This document shows positions 32,099 to 41,444 of a stretch of DNA of 64,000 nt, piece by piece. The position numbers and the translations under genes were made by a program. Each line of letters opens with the position of its first letter. Within the stretch, counting starts at the first letter, position 1. A model generated the notes under the pieces. It was not told where the DNA came from. It made no database searches and was given only the letters and a program-made list of their open reading frames with translations. This DNA is from Williamsia soli (GTDB taxonomy: Bacteria; Actinomycetota; Actinomycetes; Mycobacteriales; Mycobacteriaceae). The stretch lies in the NCBI RefSeq assembly GCF_017377795.1, contig NZ_JAFRDR010000010.1, positions 1 through 64,000 of the forward strand, written 5' to 3'.

Positions 32099-33349
32099 TC
32101 AGATGATCCCGTCTTCTGCCAGCGCGCCGAGTTCGTCCTCACTCAGATTCAGCAGCGAGCCATAGACTTCCGAGTTGTGCTGGCCAGGGGTGGCCGACCC
32201 GGCGTTCCGGATCCGGCCAGGGGTGCCCGTCAATTGCGGCACGATGCCCGGTCCGCGGACGTTCTCGCCGATCCTTTCGTCGAAGTGGTCGGCGATCATG
32301 CCCCGGGCGATCAGCTGGGGATCGTTGATCACCTCGGCGACGGTATTGATCGGTCCTACAACGACTCCGGCATCGCTGAGCCGCTCGATCAAACCGTCGT
32401 GCGGCTGTTCGGCGGTCCAGGCGGCGATGAGCTCGTCGAGTTCGTCCTGGTTCTCGCCGCGTGCGCTGTGGGTGGCGAACCGGGGATCGCTGCTCAACTC
32501 CGGCTGCCCCATCACCGCACACAACCGCGTGAAGACGGTGTCCTGGTTGGCGCCGATCACGACCATCCGGCCCTCCGCGGTGGGGTAGATGTTCGAGGGG
32601 GCGATACCCGCGAGCCGGGTACCGGAAGGGCCACGGACGATGCCGCCCTGGTCGTAATCAGGGATGGTGGATTCCTGGATCGCCAGGCAGGATTCATTCA
32701 GTGCGGTGTCGACGATCTGACCTTCTCCGGTGATCGTGCGCCGGTAGAGGGCGGCCAGCGCTCCGTGCACAGCGAACATGCCCGCCAGCGTGTCCCCGAG
32801 CGACAGCGCGAGTCGAGGCGGAGGCTGATCGGGATAGCCGTTGAGATGGCGCAGGCCGCTGACGGCCTCGGCGACGGACGCGTAACCGGCTCGACCCGCG
32901 TCTGGTCCGGTCTGTCCATATCCTGACACCCGCACCAGAATGATGCCCCGATTGCGTTCGCGGAGCACGTCGTAACCGAGTTCGAGCTTTTCGAGCGTCC
33001 CTGGCCGGAAGTTCTCCACGATGATGTCCGCCGAGTCGACGAGTTGGAGGAAGATCTCGCGGCCACGGTCGCTGCGCAGGTCCAGCGTGACCGCTCGTTT
33101 GTTGCGGGCGTAGACGGTCCACAAAAAACGATGTCCGTCGCGCTCGGCCTGGCCCCAGCCCCGCAGTGGGTCGGGCTTGCCTGGTGCCTCGATCTTGATG
33201 ACGTCCGCACCCAGGTCACCCATCAGGCGGGCGCCGAACGGGCCGGCGATCAGTGAGCCCAATTCCAGCACCCGAACTCCGTCGAGTGCGCCCGTCGGCA
33301 ACTGTGTGTTCTGCACCGTGTTCTCCACCATCGATCCAGTCTCACCCAT
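32099..33349 (-). CDS. family III CoA-transferase (CaiB/BaiF)
   Basis: This protein of 416 residues transfers CoA between carboxylic acids. Family features are the N-terminal GVRVLELGSLIAGPF, VIKIEAPGKPDPLR, and SLGDTLAGM, which holds the expected catalytic Asp. Substrates cannot be assigned; members act on carnitine, formyl-CoA, succinyl-benzylsuccinate and steroid acids. Two ATGs at 33349 and 33331 are possible starts. It diverges from the MoxR gene, leaving about 100 nt for both promoters. Confidence 0.85.
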   Translation of the reverse strand: MGETGSMVENTVQNTQLPTGALDGVRVLELGSLIAGPFGARLMGDLGADVIKIEAPGKPDPLRGWGQAERDGHRFLWTVYARNKRAVTLDLRSDRGREIFLQLVDSADIIVENFRPGTLEKLELGYDVLRERNRGIILVRVSGYGQTGPDAGRAGYASVAEAVSGLRHLNGYPDQPPPRLALSLGDTLAGMFAVHGALAALYRRTITGEGQIVDTALNESCLAIQESTIPDYDQGGIVRGPSGTRLAGIAPSNIYPTAEGRMVVIGANQDTVFTRLCAVMGQPELSSDPRFATHSARGENQDELDELIAAWTAEQPHDGLIERLSDAGVVVGPINTVAEVINDPQLIARGMIADHFDERIGENVRGPGIVPQLTGTPGRIRNAGSATPGQHNSEVYGSLLNLSEDELGALAEDGII

Positions 33350-33449
33350 CGACTCGCCGGGTCGATCGACACCCCTGGAACGGCGCCGACGGTTCCTCTG
33401 CAGGCGTAAAGGAGTGCGTTTCTGCGGTAGTGCTCGTAGCGTGGAAGGG

Positions 33450-34865
33450 GTGAGCACACCCCACACCGCGAATATCACCACTGCCCACCCCTCGCCGCGC
33501 ACCCTCGGGGAGCTGCGCGCGTCGGGTCATGTGCAGCGCAGCGTCAAAGACGAGATCCGCAACAACCTGCTGACGAAGCTCCGCGCGGGTGACGATCCAT
33601 GGCCCGGGATCCTCGGGTTCGAGGCCACCGTCATCCCGCAGCTCGAACGCGCCTTGCTGGCCGGGCACGACGTCGTCATGCTCGGCGAGCGCGGCCAGGG
33701 CAAGACCCGGCTGCTGCGCACCATCTCCGGACTCCTCGACGAGTGGACGCCCGTCATCGATGGCTCAGAACTGGCCGAGCACCCCTTCGAGCCCATCACC
33801 CCGGCATCCATCCGCAAAGCCGCGAACCTGCAGGAAGACCTGCCCATCAGCTGGTTGCACCGGAGCGAGCGGTACAGCGAGAAACTCGCGACCCCGGATA
33901 CCTCGGTGGGCGATCTCGTGGGCGACGTCGACCCGATGAAGGTGGCCGAGGGTCGCAGTCTCGGCGACCCCGAGACCATCCACTTCGGCCTGATCCCTAG
34001 GGCACATCGCGGCATCGTTGCCATCAACGAGCTGCCCGATCTCGCCGAGCGGATCCAGGTCGCGATGCTCAACGTGATGGAGGAACGCGACATCCAGGTC
34101 CGCGGCTACAGCCTGCGGCTGCCGCTCGACGTCGTCCTGATGGCCAGCGCGAACCCCGAGGACTACACGAACCGCGGTCGGATCATCACTCCGCTCAAGG
34201 ACCGTTTCGGCGCCGAGATCCGCACTCACTACCCGATCGAACTGGACGACGAGATCGCGGTCATCGAGCAGGAAGCCGACCTGATGGCGACCGTGCCGAC
34301 GTTCCTGATCGAGATCATCGCCCGGTTCACCCGGCACGTGCGTGATCATCCGGCGATCGATCAGCGCTCCGGTGTCTCGGCACGTTTCGCCATCGCCGGC
34401 GCCGAGACCGTCGCGGCCGCGGCGCTGCACCGGTCGGCGGTCCTCGGCGAGGAGTTCCCGGTGGCCCGCATCGTCGACCTCTCGTCGGTGATCGAGGTGC
34501 TGCGCGGCAAGGTGGAGTTCGAATCCGGGGAAGAGGGCCGCGAACTCGAGATCCTCGAGCACCTCCTTCGGAAGTCGACGGCAGACACGGTTCGAGCACA
34601 CCTCGGTGGGGTCGACCTGGCCACGCTCGTCACCGCGCTCGAGGCCAGCGAACCGATCGTCACCGGTGATCGGGTCTCGGCGTCGCAGCTGCTCGGTTCG
34701 ATGCCCGAGGGCACGGAGCCGGTCGTCAACAAGATCGCCGAACGCTTCGACATCACCGACGAAGGTGAGCGGGCCAGCGCATTGGAGCTCGCCCTCGAAG
34801 GGCTGTTCCTGGCGCGGCGGATCGGCAAAGAGGCCGACGAAGAAGGCCAGACCATTTATGGCTAG
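33450..34865 (+). CDS. MoxR/ChlI-type AAA+ ATPase
   Basis: This AAA+ protein of 471 residues resembles magnesium-chelatase subunit I and MoxR. Walker A is GERGQGKT, a Walker B region is GIVAINELPDL, and sensor segments include VVLMASANPEDYTNRGR. It matches Rv0958 by position and size. Together with the VWA-domain protein encoded 30 nt downstream it should form a MoxR-VWA chaperone-like pair, with unknown client. There are no chlorophyll genes, so a true magnesium chelatase is unlikely. GTG 33450 gives the best N-terminus. Confidence 0.85.
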   Translation: MSTPHTANITTAHPSPRTLGELRASGHVQRSVKDEIRNNLLTKLRAGDDPWPGILGFEATVIPQLERALLAGHDVVMLGERGQGKTRLLRTISGLLDEWTPVIDGSELAEHPFEPITPASIRKAANLQEDLPISWLHRSERYSEKLATPDTSVGDLVGDVDPMKVAEGRSLGDPETIHFGLIPRAHRGIVAINELPDLAERIQVAMLNVMEERDIQVRGYSLRLPLDVVLMASANPEDYTNRGRIITPLKDRFGAEIRTHYPIELDDEIAVIEQEADLMATVPTFLIEIIARFTRHVRDHPAIDQRSGVSARFAIAGAETVAAAALHRSAVLGEEFPVARIVDLSSVIEVLRGKVEFESGEEGRELEILEHLLRKSTADTVRAHLGGVDLATLVTALEASEPIVTGDRVSASQLLGSMPEGTEPVVNKIAERFDITDEGERASALELALEGLFLARRIGKEADEEGQTIYG

Positions 34866-34895
34866 ACACCACTAGATCTTTCGACGGGAAACAAC

Positions 34896-36899
34896 ATGGC
34901 CCGCAGTAATTTTCATCGCGCACGATATTTGCGCTACACCGGTGGACCCGATCCGCTCGCGCCGCCCGTCGACCTGCGTGACGCACTCGATGCCATCGGC
35001 GATGACGTGATGGCCGGTGGCTCACCGCAGGCCGCGATGAGGGAATACCTGCGCCGCGGCAGCGAGAACATGCGTGGACTCGACGAACTCCGCGAGATGG
35101 TGAACAAGCGGCGCGAAGAGATCCTGAAGTCGCGCAATCTGAACGGAACGTTCGAGGAGATTCGTCAGCTGCTCGACGACGCGGTACTCGATGAGCGCAA
35201 GCAACTCGCCCGCGACCTCGATGACGAGGCCCGGTTCGCCGAGATGCAGATACAGAACCTCCCGACGTCCACCGCGCAGGCGGTGCAGGACCTCGCCAAC
35301 TACGACTGGCGCAGTCCCGAGGCCAAGGAGAAGTACGACAAGATCAAAGATCTGCTGGGCAGGGAGCTGCTCGACCAGCGTTTTGCCGGGATGAAGGAGG
35401 CCCTCGAAGGGGCAACCGAAGAAGACCGGCAACGTATCGCGGACATGCTCAAAGACCTCAACGAGCTGTTGGCCGCCCATAACCGCGGCGAGGACACCTC
35501 CGAGCAGTTCGGGGAGTTCATGGAGAAGCACGGTGACTTCTTTCCGGAGAACCCGAAGAACACCGATGAGCTCATCGATTCGCTCGCCGCCCGTGCCGCT
35601 GCCGCGCAGCAGTTCTACAACTCTCTGTCGGACGAGCAGCGCGCCGAGCTCGATCAGTTGTCCCAGCAGGCCTTCGGATCACCGGATCTGATGAACCAGC
35701 TCGCCCAGATGGATTCGCAACTGCAGCAGGCCCGTCCGGGTATGGGCTGGGGCGAAGGCCAGGACTTCGAGGGCGGCCAGGGGATGGGGATGGGCGAAGG
35801 TGCCGGTGCCCTGCAAGATCTCGCTGAGTTGGAATCTCTGTCAGAGCAACTTTCGCAACAGTATTCGGGCGCCCATCTCGATGACGTCGACCTCGACGCG
35901 CTGGCCCGCCAGCTCGGTGCCGACGCGGCTGTGGACGCCAGGACCTTGTCCGAGCTGGAGAAGGCTCTCAAAGAACAGGGCCTGCTCGAAAAGGGCAGCG
36001 ACGGTCAATTGCGGCTGTCGCCCAAGGCGATGCGGCAACTGGGGCAGTCGATCTTCAAGGATGTGGCCGAGCAGCTCTCTGGCCGCGGCGGCGACCGTCA
36101 GACGCGACGGTCGGGACAGGCGGGGGAGCCCACGGGCTCTTCTCGTGAATGGGAGTTCGGCGACACCGAACCGTGGGATGTCACCCGAACGGTCTCGAAT
36201 GCGGTGTTGCGCACCATATCCGAAGATCCGGACAAGTTGCACGCCGGCAACGGCATGCTCCGCGACGGCGTGCGGATCAACGTCCGCGACGTGGAGGTCG
36301 GGGAGACCGAGGCGCGGAGCCAGGCCGCGGTCGCGCTGCTGGTGGACACCTCGTTCTCGATGTGGCTCGAGAATCGCTGGACGCCGATGAAGCGTACGGC
36401 GATGGCGCTCAACCACCTGATCTCCACCCGGTTCCGCTCCGATGAGCTCGAACTGATCTCGTTCGGGCACTACGCCCGCACCCTGGAGATGAGTGAGCTG
36501 ATCGGCCTCGACGGCATGCGGCAGCAGGGCACCAATCTGCATCACGCGCTGTTGCTGGCGCAGCGGCATTTTCGCAAGCATCCGAACGCCCAGCCGGTGG
36601 TGCTGATCGTCACCGACGGTGAGCCGACGGCTCATCTGCTCCCGGGTGGTGAGCCGTTCTTCTACTACCCGCCGCATCCTGCGACCCTCGGAGCGACCGT
36701 CCGGGAGTTGGACAACGTGGCCAGGATGGGCGCTCAGGTCAGTATTTTCCGGCTCGGCGACGACCCGGGCCTGGTGCAGTTCGTCGACCAGATGGCCCGC
36801 AGGGTGTCGGGGCGCGTGGTGGCCCCTGATCTCGACGGACTCGGTGCGGCCGTGGTGGGCGACTACCTGGGCGGCAAACGCCGTCGGGGCAGGCGCTGA
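34896..36899 (+). CDS. VWA-domain protein, MoxR partner (CoxE-like)
   Basis: This protein of 667 residues corresponds to Rv0959. The N-terminal two-thirds is helical and charged, with a Gly/Met/Gln-rich patch (GWGEGQDFEGGQGMGMGEG). The C-terminal 220 residues form a von Willebrand A domain with the metal-ion site DTSFSMW and later TDGEPTAH. VWA proteins of this type work with the neighbouring MoxR ATPase in assembling or activating other complexes. ATG 34896. Confidence 0.85.
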   Translation: MARSNFHRARYLRYTGGPDPLAPPVDLRDALDAIGDDVMAGGSPQAAMREYLRRGSENMRGLDELREMVNKRREEILKSRNLNGTFEEIRQLLDDAVLDERKQLARDLDDEARFAEMQIQNLPTSTAQAVQDLANYDWRSPEAKEKYDKIKDLLGRELLDQRFAGMKEALEGATEEDRQRIADMLKDLNELLAAHNRGEDTSEQFGEFMEKHGDFFPENPKNTDELIDSLAARAAAAQQFYNSLSDEQRAELDQLSQQAFGSPDLMNQLAQMDSQLQQARPGMGWGEGQDFEGGQGMGMGEGAGALQDLAELESLSEQLSQQYSGAHLDDVDLDALARQLGADAAVDARTLSELEKALKEQGLLEKGSDGQLRLSPKAMRQLGQSIFKDVAEQLSGRGGDRQTRRSGQAGEPTGSSREWEFGDTEPWDVTRTVSNAVLRTISEDPDKLHAGNGMLRDGVRINVRDVEVGETEARSQAAVALLVDTSFSMWLENRWTPMKRTAMALNHLISTRFRSDELELISFGHYARTLEMSELIGLDGMRQQGTNLHHALLLAQRHFRKHPNAQPVVLIVTDGEPTAHLLPGGEPFFYYPPHPATLGATVRELDNVARMGAQVSIFRLGDDPGLVQFVDQMARRVSGRVVAPDLDGLGAAVVGDYLGGKRRRGRR

Positions 36900-36920
36900 C
36901 CCGGCCACGCTCCGCCTGTG

Positions 36921-36960
36921 CGAGGACGCTCCACCGGTAAGTGGCGCGTCCTCGTATTTC
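36921..36960 (+). terminator. strong hairpin after the VWA gene
   Basis: CGAGGACGC at 36921-36929 pairs with GCGTCCTCG at 36946-36954. CCAC/GTGG continues the stem inside around a cggtaa loop, and TATTTC follows. It ends the MoxR-VWA operon 22 nt after the stop. Confidence 0.75.
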
Positions 36961-37062
36961 TGGCGCTCGGTGGGTGAGGACCGGTACTAGTCCTGAAGTA
37001 GGGGGTCCACACTCCGTCCGGAGTTGGATGCACGATCGGGCGCCACACCATACTGTTCAGGC

Positions 37063-38109
37063 ATGGATGCGACCCGGAACGATCAGGTTCGACTGTATGC
37101 CGACCTTCTTTCCGAGGTAAAAGCCCTTGGCCTGCTGGAACGCAGGATCGGCTGGTACGCGGGCAGGCTCGCGTTGCTGCTCGGCGCGTTTCTCGCCACG
37201 TTCGGTGTGGTCTTTGCGCTCGGTTCGAGTTGGTGGCAAATAGCCATTGCTCCAGTATTCGGAATCTTGTTCACCCAGACGGCATTTCTGTCGCACGACA
37301 GCGCCCACAAGCAGGTGTTCGCCTCGGGCAAGGCGAACGAGTGGGCTGCCCGACTCATCGGCAACCTGATCGTGGGTCTCGGATATGGCTGGTGGCAGGG
37401 CAAACACTCCAAGCATCACGCGAATCCGAACAAGATCGGCAAGGACGGCGACATCGCGACCGGTGCGCTGATGTTCGTGCCCGAAGATTTCGAGGACACC
37501 GGCGGCCTCAAGGGCTGGATTCGGGCCCACCAGGGCTGGCTGTTCTTCCCCATGCTCACCCTCGAAGGGGTGAACCTGCACTTCGAGTCGCTGAAAGTCC
37601 TTTTCGACGGCACCCGCCCGAGTCGGCGCCGCCTCGAGCTCGCGTTGCTCTCGATCCGGTTGATCGGTTTCCCGGTGCTCGTGTTCAGCGCGATGGGCTG
37701 GGGCGTCGGCGCGGTGTTCCTCATCGTGCAGTCGGTGGTCTTCGGGCTCTACATGGGCGCCAGTTTCGCACCCAATCACAAGGGGATGCCGATTGTGCCG
37801 AAAGACGTTCGGGTGAACTTTTTCGAGCGTCAGGTCCGTACCTCCCGCAACGTCCGCGGTGGTCGGGCGATGGACTGGGCGATGGGCGGATTGAATCTGC
37901 AGATCGAGCACCACCTGTTTCCCAGCATGCCGAGTGCGAGCCTGCGGCAGGCCCGGCCGCTCGTCCGCCGGTACTGCCTGGAGAACGATGTCCCTTACAC
38001 CGAAGCAGGCCTGGTCGAGTCCTACGGCATCGTCATCACGTACCTCAACCGGGTGGGCATGGGATTTGCGGATCCGTTCGAGTGCCCGTTCGTCGCGGCG
38101 TATCGCTGA
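37063..38109 (+). CDS. membrane fatty acid desaturase
   Basis: This di-iron fatty acid desaturase has 348 residues with membrane segments near residues 35-75 and 200-235. The three histidine boxes are HDSAH, HSKHH and a final QIEHH. It is of the acyl-lipid/acyl-CoA front-end type, as in mycobacterial DesA3-like enzymes. It needs a redox partner, which is not encoded nearby. ATG 37063 is preferred over one 13 codons upstream because the sequence before it is not conserved-looking. Confidence 0.88.
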   Translation: MDATRNDQVRLYADLLSEVKALGLLERRIGWYAGRLALLLGAFLATFGVVFALGSSWWQIAIAPVFGILFTQTAFLSHDSAHKQVFASGKANEWAARLIGNLIVGLGYGWWQGKHSKHHANPNKIGKDGDIATGALMFVPEDFEDTGGLKGWIRAHQGWLFFPMLTLEGVNLHFESLKVLFDGTRPSRRRLELALLSIRLIGFPVLVFSAMGWGVGAVFLIVQSVVFGLYMGASFAPNHKGMPIVPKDVRVNFFERQVRTSRNVRGGRAMDWAMGGLNLQIEHHLFPSMPSASLRQARPLVRRYCLENDVPYTEAGLVESYGIVITYLNRVGMGFADPFECPFVAAYR

Positions 38110-38145
38110 CACGCGCTGACACCCCGGGCGGTGCCGAGGGCGTCG

Positions 38146-38796
38146 TCACTTGTCGAGCGAGGTCTTCCCTTCACCCTGCGGACTTCGGCGTACCACTTCG
38201 ACGCCGCCCATGATGGCGAGGCCACTCACGGTGATCGTCGGGGCGCCGGGGACACCTTTGCCCTCGGCGTTACGGCTGCCGCTGAAGCCGCCCATGATGC
38301 CCATCCCGGTGATCCGCACCGTCGCATCGTGGGGCACGACGATCTCGATGCCGCCCATGATCGCGTTGGCGCGGATCGTCAGTTGATCGGACGTGAACTC
38401 GGCGTCGCGCAGATCGATCTCGACTCCGCCCATCAGAGCAAATGCGTTGAGATGCTCGCCGACGGCGACCCGACCCTTGAGTTCGGAACCACTCATCACG
38501 GCCACGCGACTGGTGATCACCTCGACACCGGCGGACGGTTGATTCACCCGGCGCGAGGTGGCGACCGCTGGTGTGGTCAGCTGGTTGACGGGCAGATCAT
38601 CGGTGAGCGAATCGAGTTCGCCGAATGTCTTGGCCGCGACGGCTTTACCGGCCCGCTCCTCGTATTCGACCGGACTCAGATGACCTTGGCTCATCGCGGA
38701 GGACAGGATCTGGTGAACCAAGTCTCGGTCGCTGTCGCTCGCTCGCAGGCGGCTGCGGCCCTGGTCAGGGTCTTCTGAAGGAATCAGGTCACTCAC
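38146..38796 (-). CDS. DUF1707 and cell-wall-active-antibiotic-response-type (LiaF-like) protein
   Basis: This protein of 216 residues has an N-terminal DUF1707 domain (SDSDRDLVHQILSSAMSQGHLSP, in parts: a short helical module seen in many actinobacterial regulators and membrane proteins). The C-terminal beta-rich domain has four repeats of the form (I/L)MGG(V/I/F) (ALMGGVEI, AIMGGIEI, GIMGGFSG, AIMGGVEV), as in LiaF C-terminal domains. No membrane segment is seen, so it is probably cytoplasmic. The GTG start is uncertain. Function unknown. Confidence 0.78.
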   Translation of the reverse strand: MSDLIPSEDPDQGRSRLRASDSDRDLVHQILSSAMSQGHLSPVEYEERAGKAVAAKTFGELDSLTDDLPVNQLTTPAVATSRRVNQPSAGVEVITSRVAVMSGSELKGRVAVGEHLNAFALMGGVEIDLRDAEFTSDQLTIRANAIMGGIEIVVPHDATVRITGMGIMGGFSGSRNAEGKGVPGAPTITVSGLAIMGGVEVVRRSPQGEGKTSLDK

Positions 38797-38945
38797 CCTT
38801 GTGAGGTTAGCCGCTGACGGTCGGTCGCGACCACAGGCCAGGACTACCCCACAGACCAGGGGCCGTGTCTCGAGTGTGGCGGTCGTTCGCGGTGCCCGGG
38901 AGTCGGCGCCGGGATATCGTTTCTCATCCGAGACCGGAGGACCCG

Positions 38946-40112
38946 ATGCCGTTGTTCCGCTTGCCCAGAGTCATGTCAGCCCTCGCCATCTCGGCCGCGA
39001 TGGCGGTCGGTCTGTCGATCACCGCCGCCCCGGCGGCAGCCGAACTCGACTTGCCCGCCGCGGTCGACGAGTTGATTCTCGACACCGTCGGCGACGGCAA
39101 TCTGCGTTCAGCGATCGTGCAGGTCCGGGTGAATGGCACGGTCGTCGCCGATCTCGCGTTCGGCGAGGCAGCGCCGGGTGTGCCTGCGACGACCCGGGAC
39201 CACTTCCGCAACGGGGCCATCGCGATCACCTACACGAGCGCGCTGCTGGTCGAACTGGACAAGAGGGGCATCGTCGGCTTCGACGAGCCGATCTCGACAT
39301 GGCGTCCCGATCTGCCGTACGCCGACAAGGTGACCCCACGCCAGCTCGCGTCGATGACCGCCGGCTACCCGGACTACGTCACCGATGAGTCGTTCACCGA
39401 GCAGAACCTGGCCGACGTCTACAAGAACTGGACCCCGGACGAGCTGCTGTCGTTCTCGTTCGCCCAGGAACGCATCTTCGAACCCGGAACGGAGTTCGGC
39501 TACTCGCACAGCAACTACGTGATCCTGGGTCTGGTACTCGAGAAGGCCACCGGCACGCCACTCGCCGACTTGTTGCGCACCTACATCTCGAATCCGCTCG
39601 GACTCAGCGAGACGGTGTCGAACCAGGGACCGGCGATCCCGGCGCCGGCGCTGCACGGGTTCAGCACCGATCGCGGTGCTTATGAGGACACCATCGACTG
39701 GAATCCTTCGTGGACCATCGCCAACGGGTCCGTACAGACGACCACCATCGACGACGCGGCTTCGAGTTTCGATGCGTTGCTGGGGTCCTCACGGTTCCTT
39801 GGCGAGGACGGCTACCGCGAGCTCACCGACCAGGGGTTGGCCGGTCTACCGTTCGGTGCCGGCACTCTGACCACCGCGCGTTCGTACGGGCTCGGCGTGT
39901 TCGTCAACAACGACTGGTTTTACGCGAATCCGTTCTTCAACGGATACACCTCGACGGTCCTGACGCTACCTGCCCACCGTTCGAAGATCGGCACCGTGAC
40001 CATCGCCGTCGCCGCGACGCCCACCGAAAAGGGGACGCAGGAGGGCAACATCGCGTACCCGCTTGCCACTGACATCGCGGCACTGATCGCACCGGACCAT
40101 CCGATCGCTTAG
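38946..40112 (+). CDS. secreted serine-hydrolase/beta-lactamase-fold protein lacking SxxK
   Basis: This protein of 388 residues has a signal peptide (MPLFRLPRVMSALAI, cleaved near APAAA-EL) and a class C beta-lactamase/DD-peptidase fold. Recognisable family segments are FDEPISTWRPDLP, TPRQLASMTAG and YSHSNYVILGLVLEKATG. The position that normally reads FRxGSxxK reads FRNGAIAI, so the nucleophilic Ser and general-base Lys are Ala and Ile. The second motif YSN reads YSH. It is therefore probably not a hydrolase but a binding or regulatory pseudo-enzyme. ATG 38946 is preceded by GGAGGA. Confidence 0.8.
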   Translation: MPLFRLPRVMSALAISAAMAVGLSITAAPAAAELDLPAAVDELILDTVGDGNLRSAIVQVRVNGTVVADLAFGEAAPGVPATTRDHFRNGAIAITYTSALLVELDKRGIVGFDEPISTWRPDLPYADKVTPRQLASMTAGYPDYVTDESFTEQNLADVYKNWTPDELLSFSFAQERIFEPGTEFGYSHSNYVILGLVLEKATGTPLADLLRTYISNPLGLSETVSNQGPAIPAPALHGFSTDRGAYEDTIDWNPSWTIANGSVQTTTIDDAASSFDALLGSSRFLGEDGYRELTDQGLAGLPFGAGTLTTARSYGLGVFVNNDWFYANPFFNGYTSTVLTLPAHRSKIGTVTIAVAATPTEKGTQEGNIAYPLATDIAALIAPDHPIA

Positions 40113-40116
40113 GGGC

Positions 40117-41067
40117 TCAGGCGAGTAGAAGGGCGATCAGGGCGATCGCCGGTATCGCGATCAGTGTCGTGACCAACGCCGAATCCCTCGCGAGCACCAC
40201 GCCGCGCTGATATCGCGTGGCGTAGACCAGGACGTTCTGAGCGGTCGGCAGCGCGGCGATCACGACAAGGGCGAACAGTTCGTGGCCGGTGGCACCGAAG
40301 GCGAATCGGGCGAGGAAGTACACCAGCACGGGCTGGACCACCATTTTCAGAAAGGCGGCGAGCGCGACGTCGCGGCGGGGGCTCTGCCCCTTCTGCAACA
40401 CGCTGACGCCGGTCAGCGACAACCCGAACACCAGGAGCGCCCCGGGAACCGACGCGTTGCCGAGCATGTCGAACGGCTCCATCACCGCCTCGGGCAGGGT
40501 GACCCCGATGATGGAGATCACCAGGCCGGCCGCTCCGCCCAGCACGATGGGGTTGGTGAACGGCGTCACGACGGTGTCGCGGAACGATATTCGACGGGTG
40601 ACGCCGTCGGAATCGGTACGTCCCACCGCGGTGAGATCGAGGGCGGTCAGCGCCAGCGGCGAGTAGACCATGATCTGAAACAACAGCAGCGGGGCCACGA
40701 ACGAGGCGTCGTCGAGAACGAAGATCGCGATCGGGATACCCAGGTTCGCACTGTTCACGTAGGACGCCGACAGCGCGCCGATGGTCGCCTCGGGGATCTG
40801 CCGTTTCAGCAGCCACCGGGCGATCACGAAATAGACCGCGCCGATCAGCAACGCGCTGCCCCCGGCGACCACCAGCGTCGTCGAGAAGACGTCGGCGAGG
40901 TCGGCTTTGGCGAGTGAGGAGAACAACAATGCGGGGGTGCAGACGAAAAACACCAAGCGTGACAACACTATTACTGCACCAGGGCCGAGAGCTTCGGTGC
41001 GGCCGAGGATGAATCCCACGAAGACGACGATGAAGATCACCGTGAAACCCTGGATTACGCCTGACAC
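40117..41067 (-). CDS. AEC-family (auxin efflux carrier-like) permease
   Basis: This protein of 316 residues has about ten membrane segments in two inverted halves. It matches the AEC family (SYVNSANLGIPIAIFVL and ALPTAQNVLVYATRY are typical), whose bacterial members move malate, malonate or amino acids. The substrate is unknown. The GTG start at 41067 lies 20 nt from palindromic element B. Its stop is 4 nt from that of the convergent serine-hydrolase-like gene. Confidence 0.85.
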   Translation of the reverse strand: MSGVIQGFTVIFIVVFVGFILGRTEALGPGAVIVLSRLVFFVCTPALLFSSLAKADLADVFSTTLVVAGGSALLIGAVYFVIARWLLKRQIPEATIGALSASYVNSANLGIPIAIFVLDDASFVAPLLLFQIMVYSPLALTALDLTAVGRTDSDGVTRRISFRDTVVTPFTNPIVLGGAAGLVISIIGVTLPEAVMEPFDMLGNASVPGALLVFGLSLTGVSVLQKGQSPRRDVALAAFLKMVVQPVLVYFLARFAFGATGHELFALVVIAALPTAQNVLVYATRYQRGVVLARDSALVTTLIAIPAIALIALLLA

Positions 41068-41086
41068 CTCAGCAGTCTAGGTACAC

Positions 41087-41151
41087 CCGATGATGGGTTG
41101 TTCTGGCGGGTCCCACCTGGGGTTTCGTTCGCCAGAACAACCCATCATCGG
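41087..41151 (-). repeat. 65-nt palindromic element B (perfect 22-bp arms, shared core)
   Basis: The 22-nt segment at 41087-41108 is the exact reverse complement of 41130-41151, around a 21-nt loop. Read on the minus strand it starts CCGATGATGG, contains GTTCTGGC at the same offset as element A and CCCAGGTGGG in the loop, and is 65 nt long like A. Its minus-strand start supplies the last Arg codon and the stop codon of the MarR-type gene. This suggests it was inserted at the 3' end of that gene. Confidence 0.75.
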
Positions 41152-41444
41152 AGGTCGGGGGCTCCGTCGAGGAGCGCGCGTAGGGCAGCGCGATGGGTCT
41201 CGTAGGCCTTTGTGCCCGCGGCGGTGGGTGTGTAGGTGGTCGACGCACCCCGCCCGTGACCATCTTTCGATGCGCGTACGTACCCCGCCGATTCCAGAGC
41301 CGACATCTGCTTCGACAGGTCGGAATCGGCCAGTCCCAGGTGTTCCTTGAGAAAACGGAAGGACGTCGACGAGCTGTTGACGAGAATCGCCATGGCTGCC
41401 AACCGCTTCGGGGCATGTATGACGGGATCGAGGCCGTCGATCAT
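41145..41444 (-). CDS. small winged-helix (MarR-type) transcriptional regulator
   Basis: This protein of 99 residues forms one winged-helix domain: IHAPKRLAAMAILVN, FRFLKEHLGLADSDLSKQMSALE (in parts) and the wing RGASTTYTPTAAG. It matches the family of short regulators (DUF/winged helix) that control an adjacent membrane protein. Its ATG overlaps the stop of the upstream membrane gene (ATGA). Its final residue and stop codon lie in palindromic element B, so the original C-terminus may have been different. Confidence 0.85.
   Translation of the reverse strand: MIDGLDPVIHAPKRLAAMAILVNSSSTSFRFLKEHLGLADSDLSKQMSALESAGYVRASKDGHGRGASTTYTPTAAGTKAYETHRAALRALLDGAPDLR

Noticed and set aside
33450-36899. 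Magnesium chelatase of chlorophyll synthesis
   Set aside because: No chlH or other pigment genes are nearby; gene order and size match the MoxR/VWA pair Rv0958-Rv0959.
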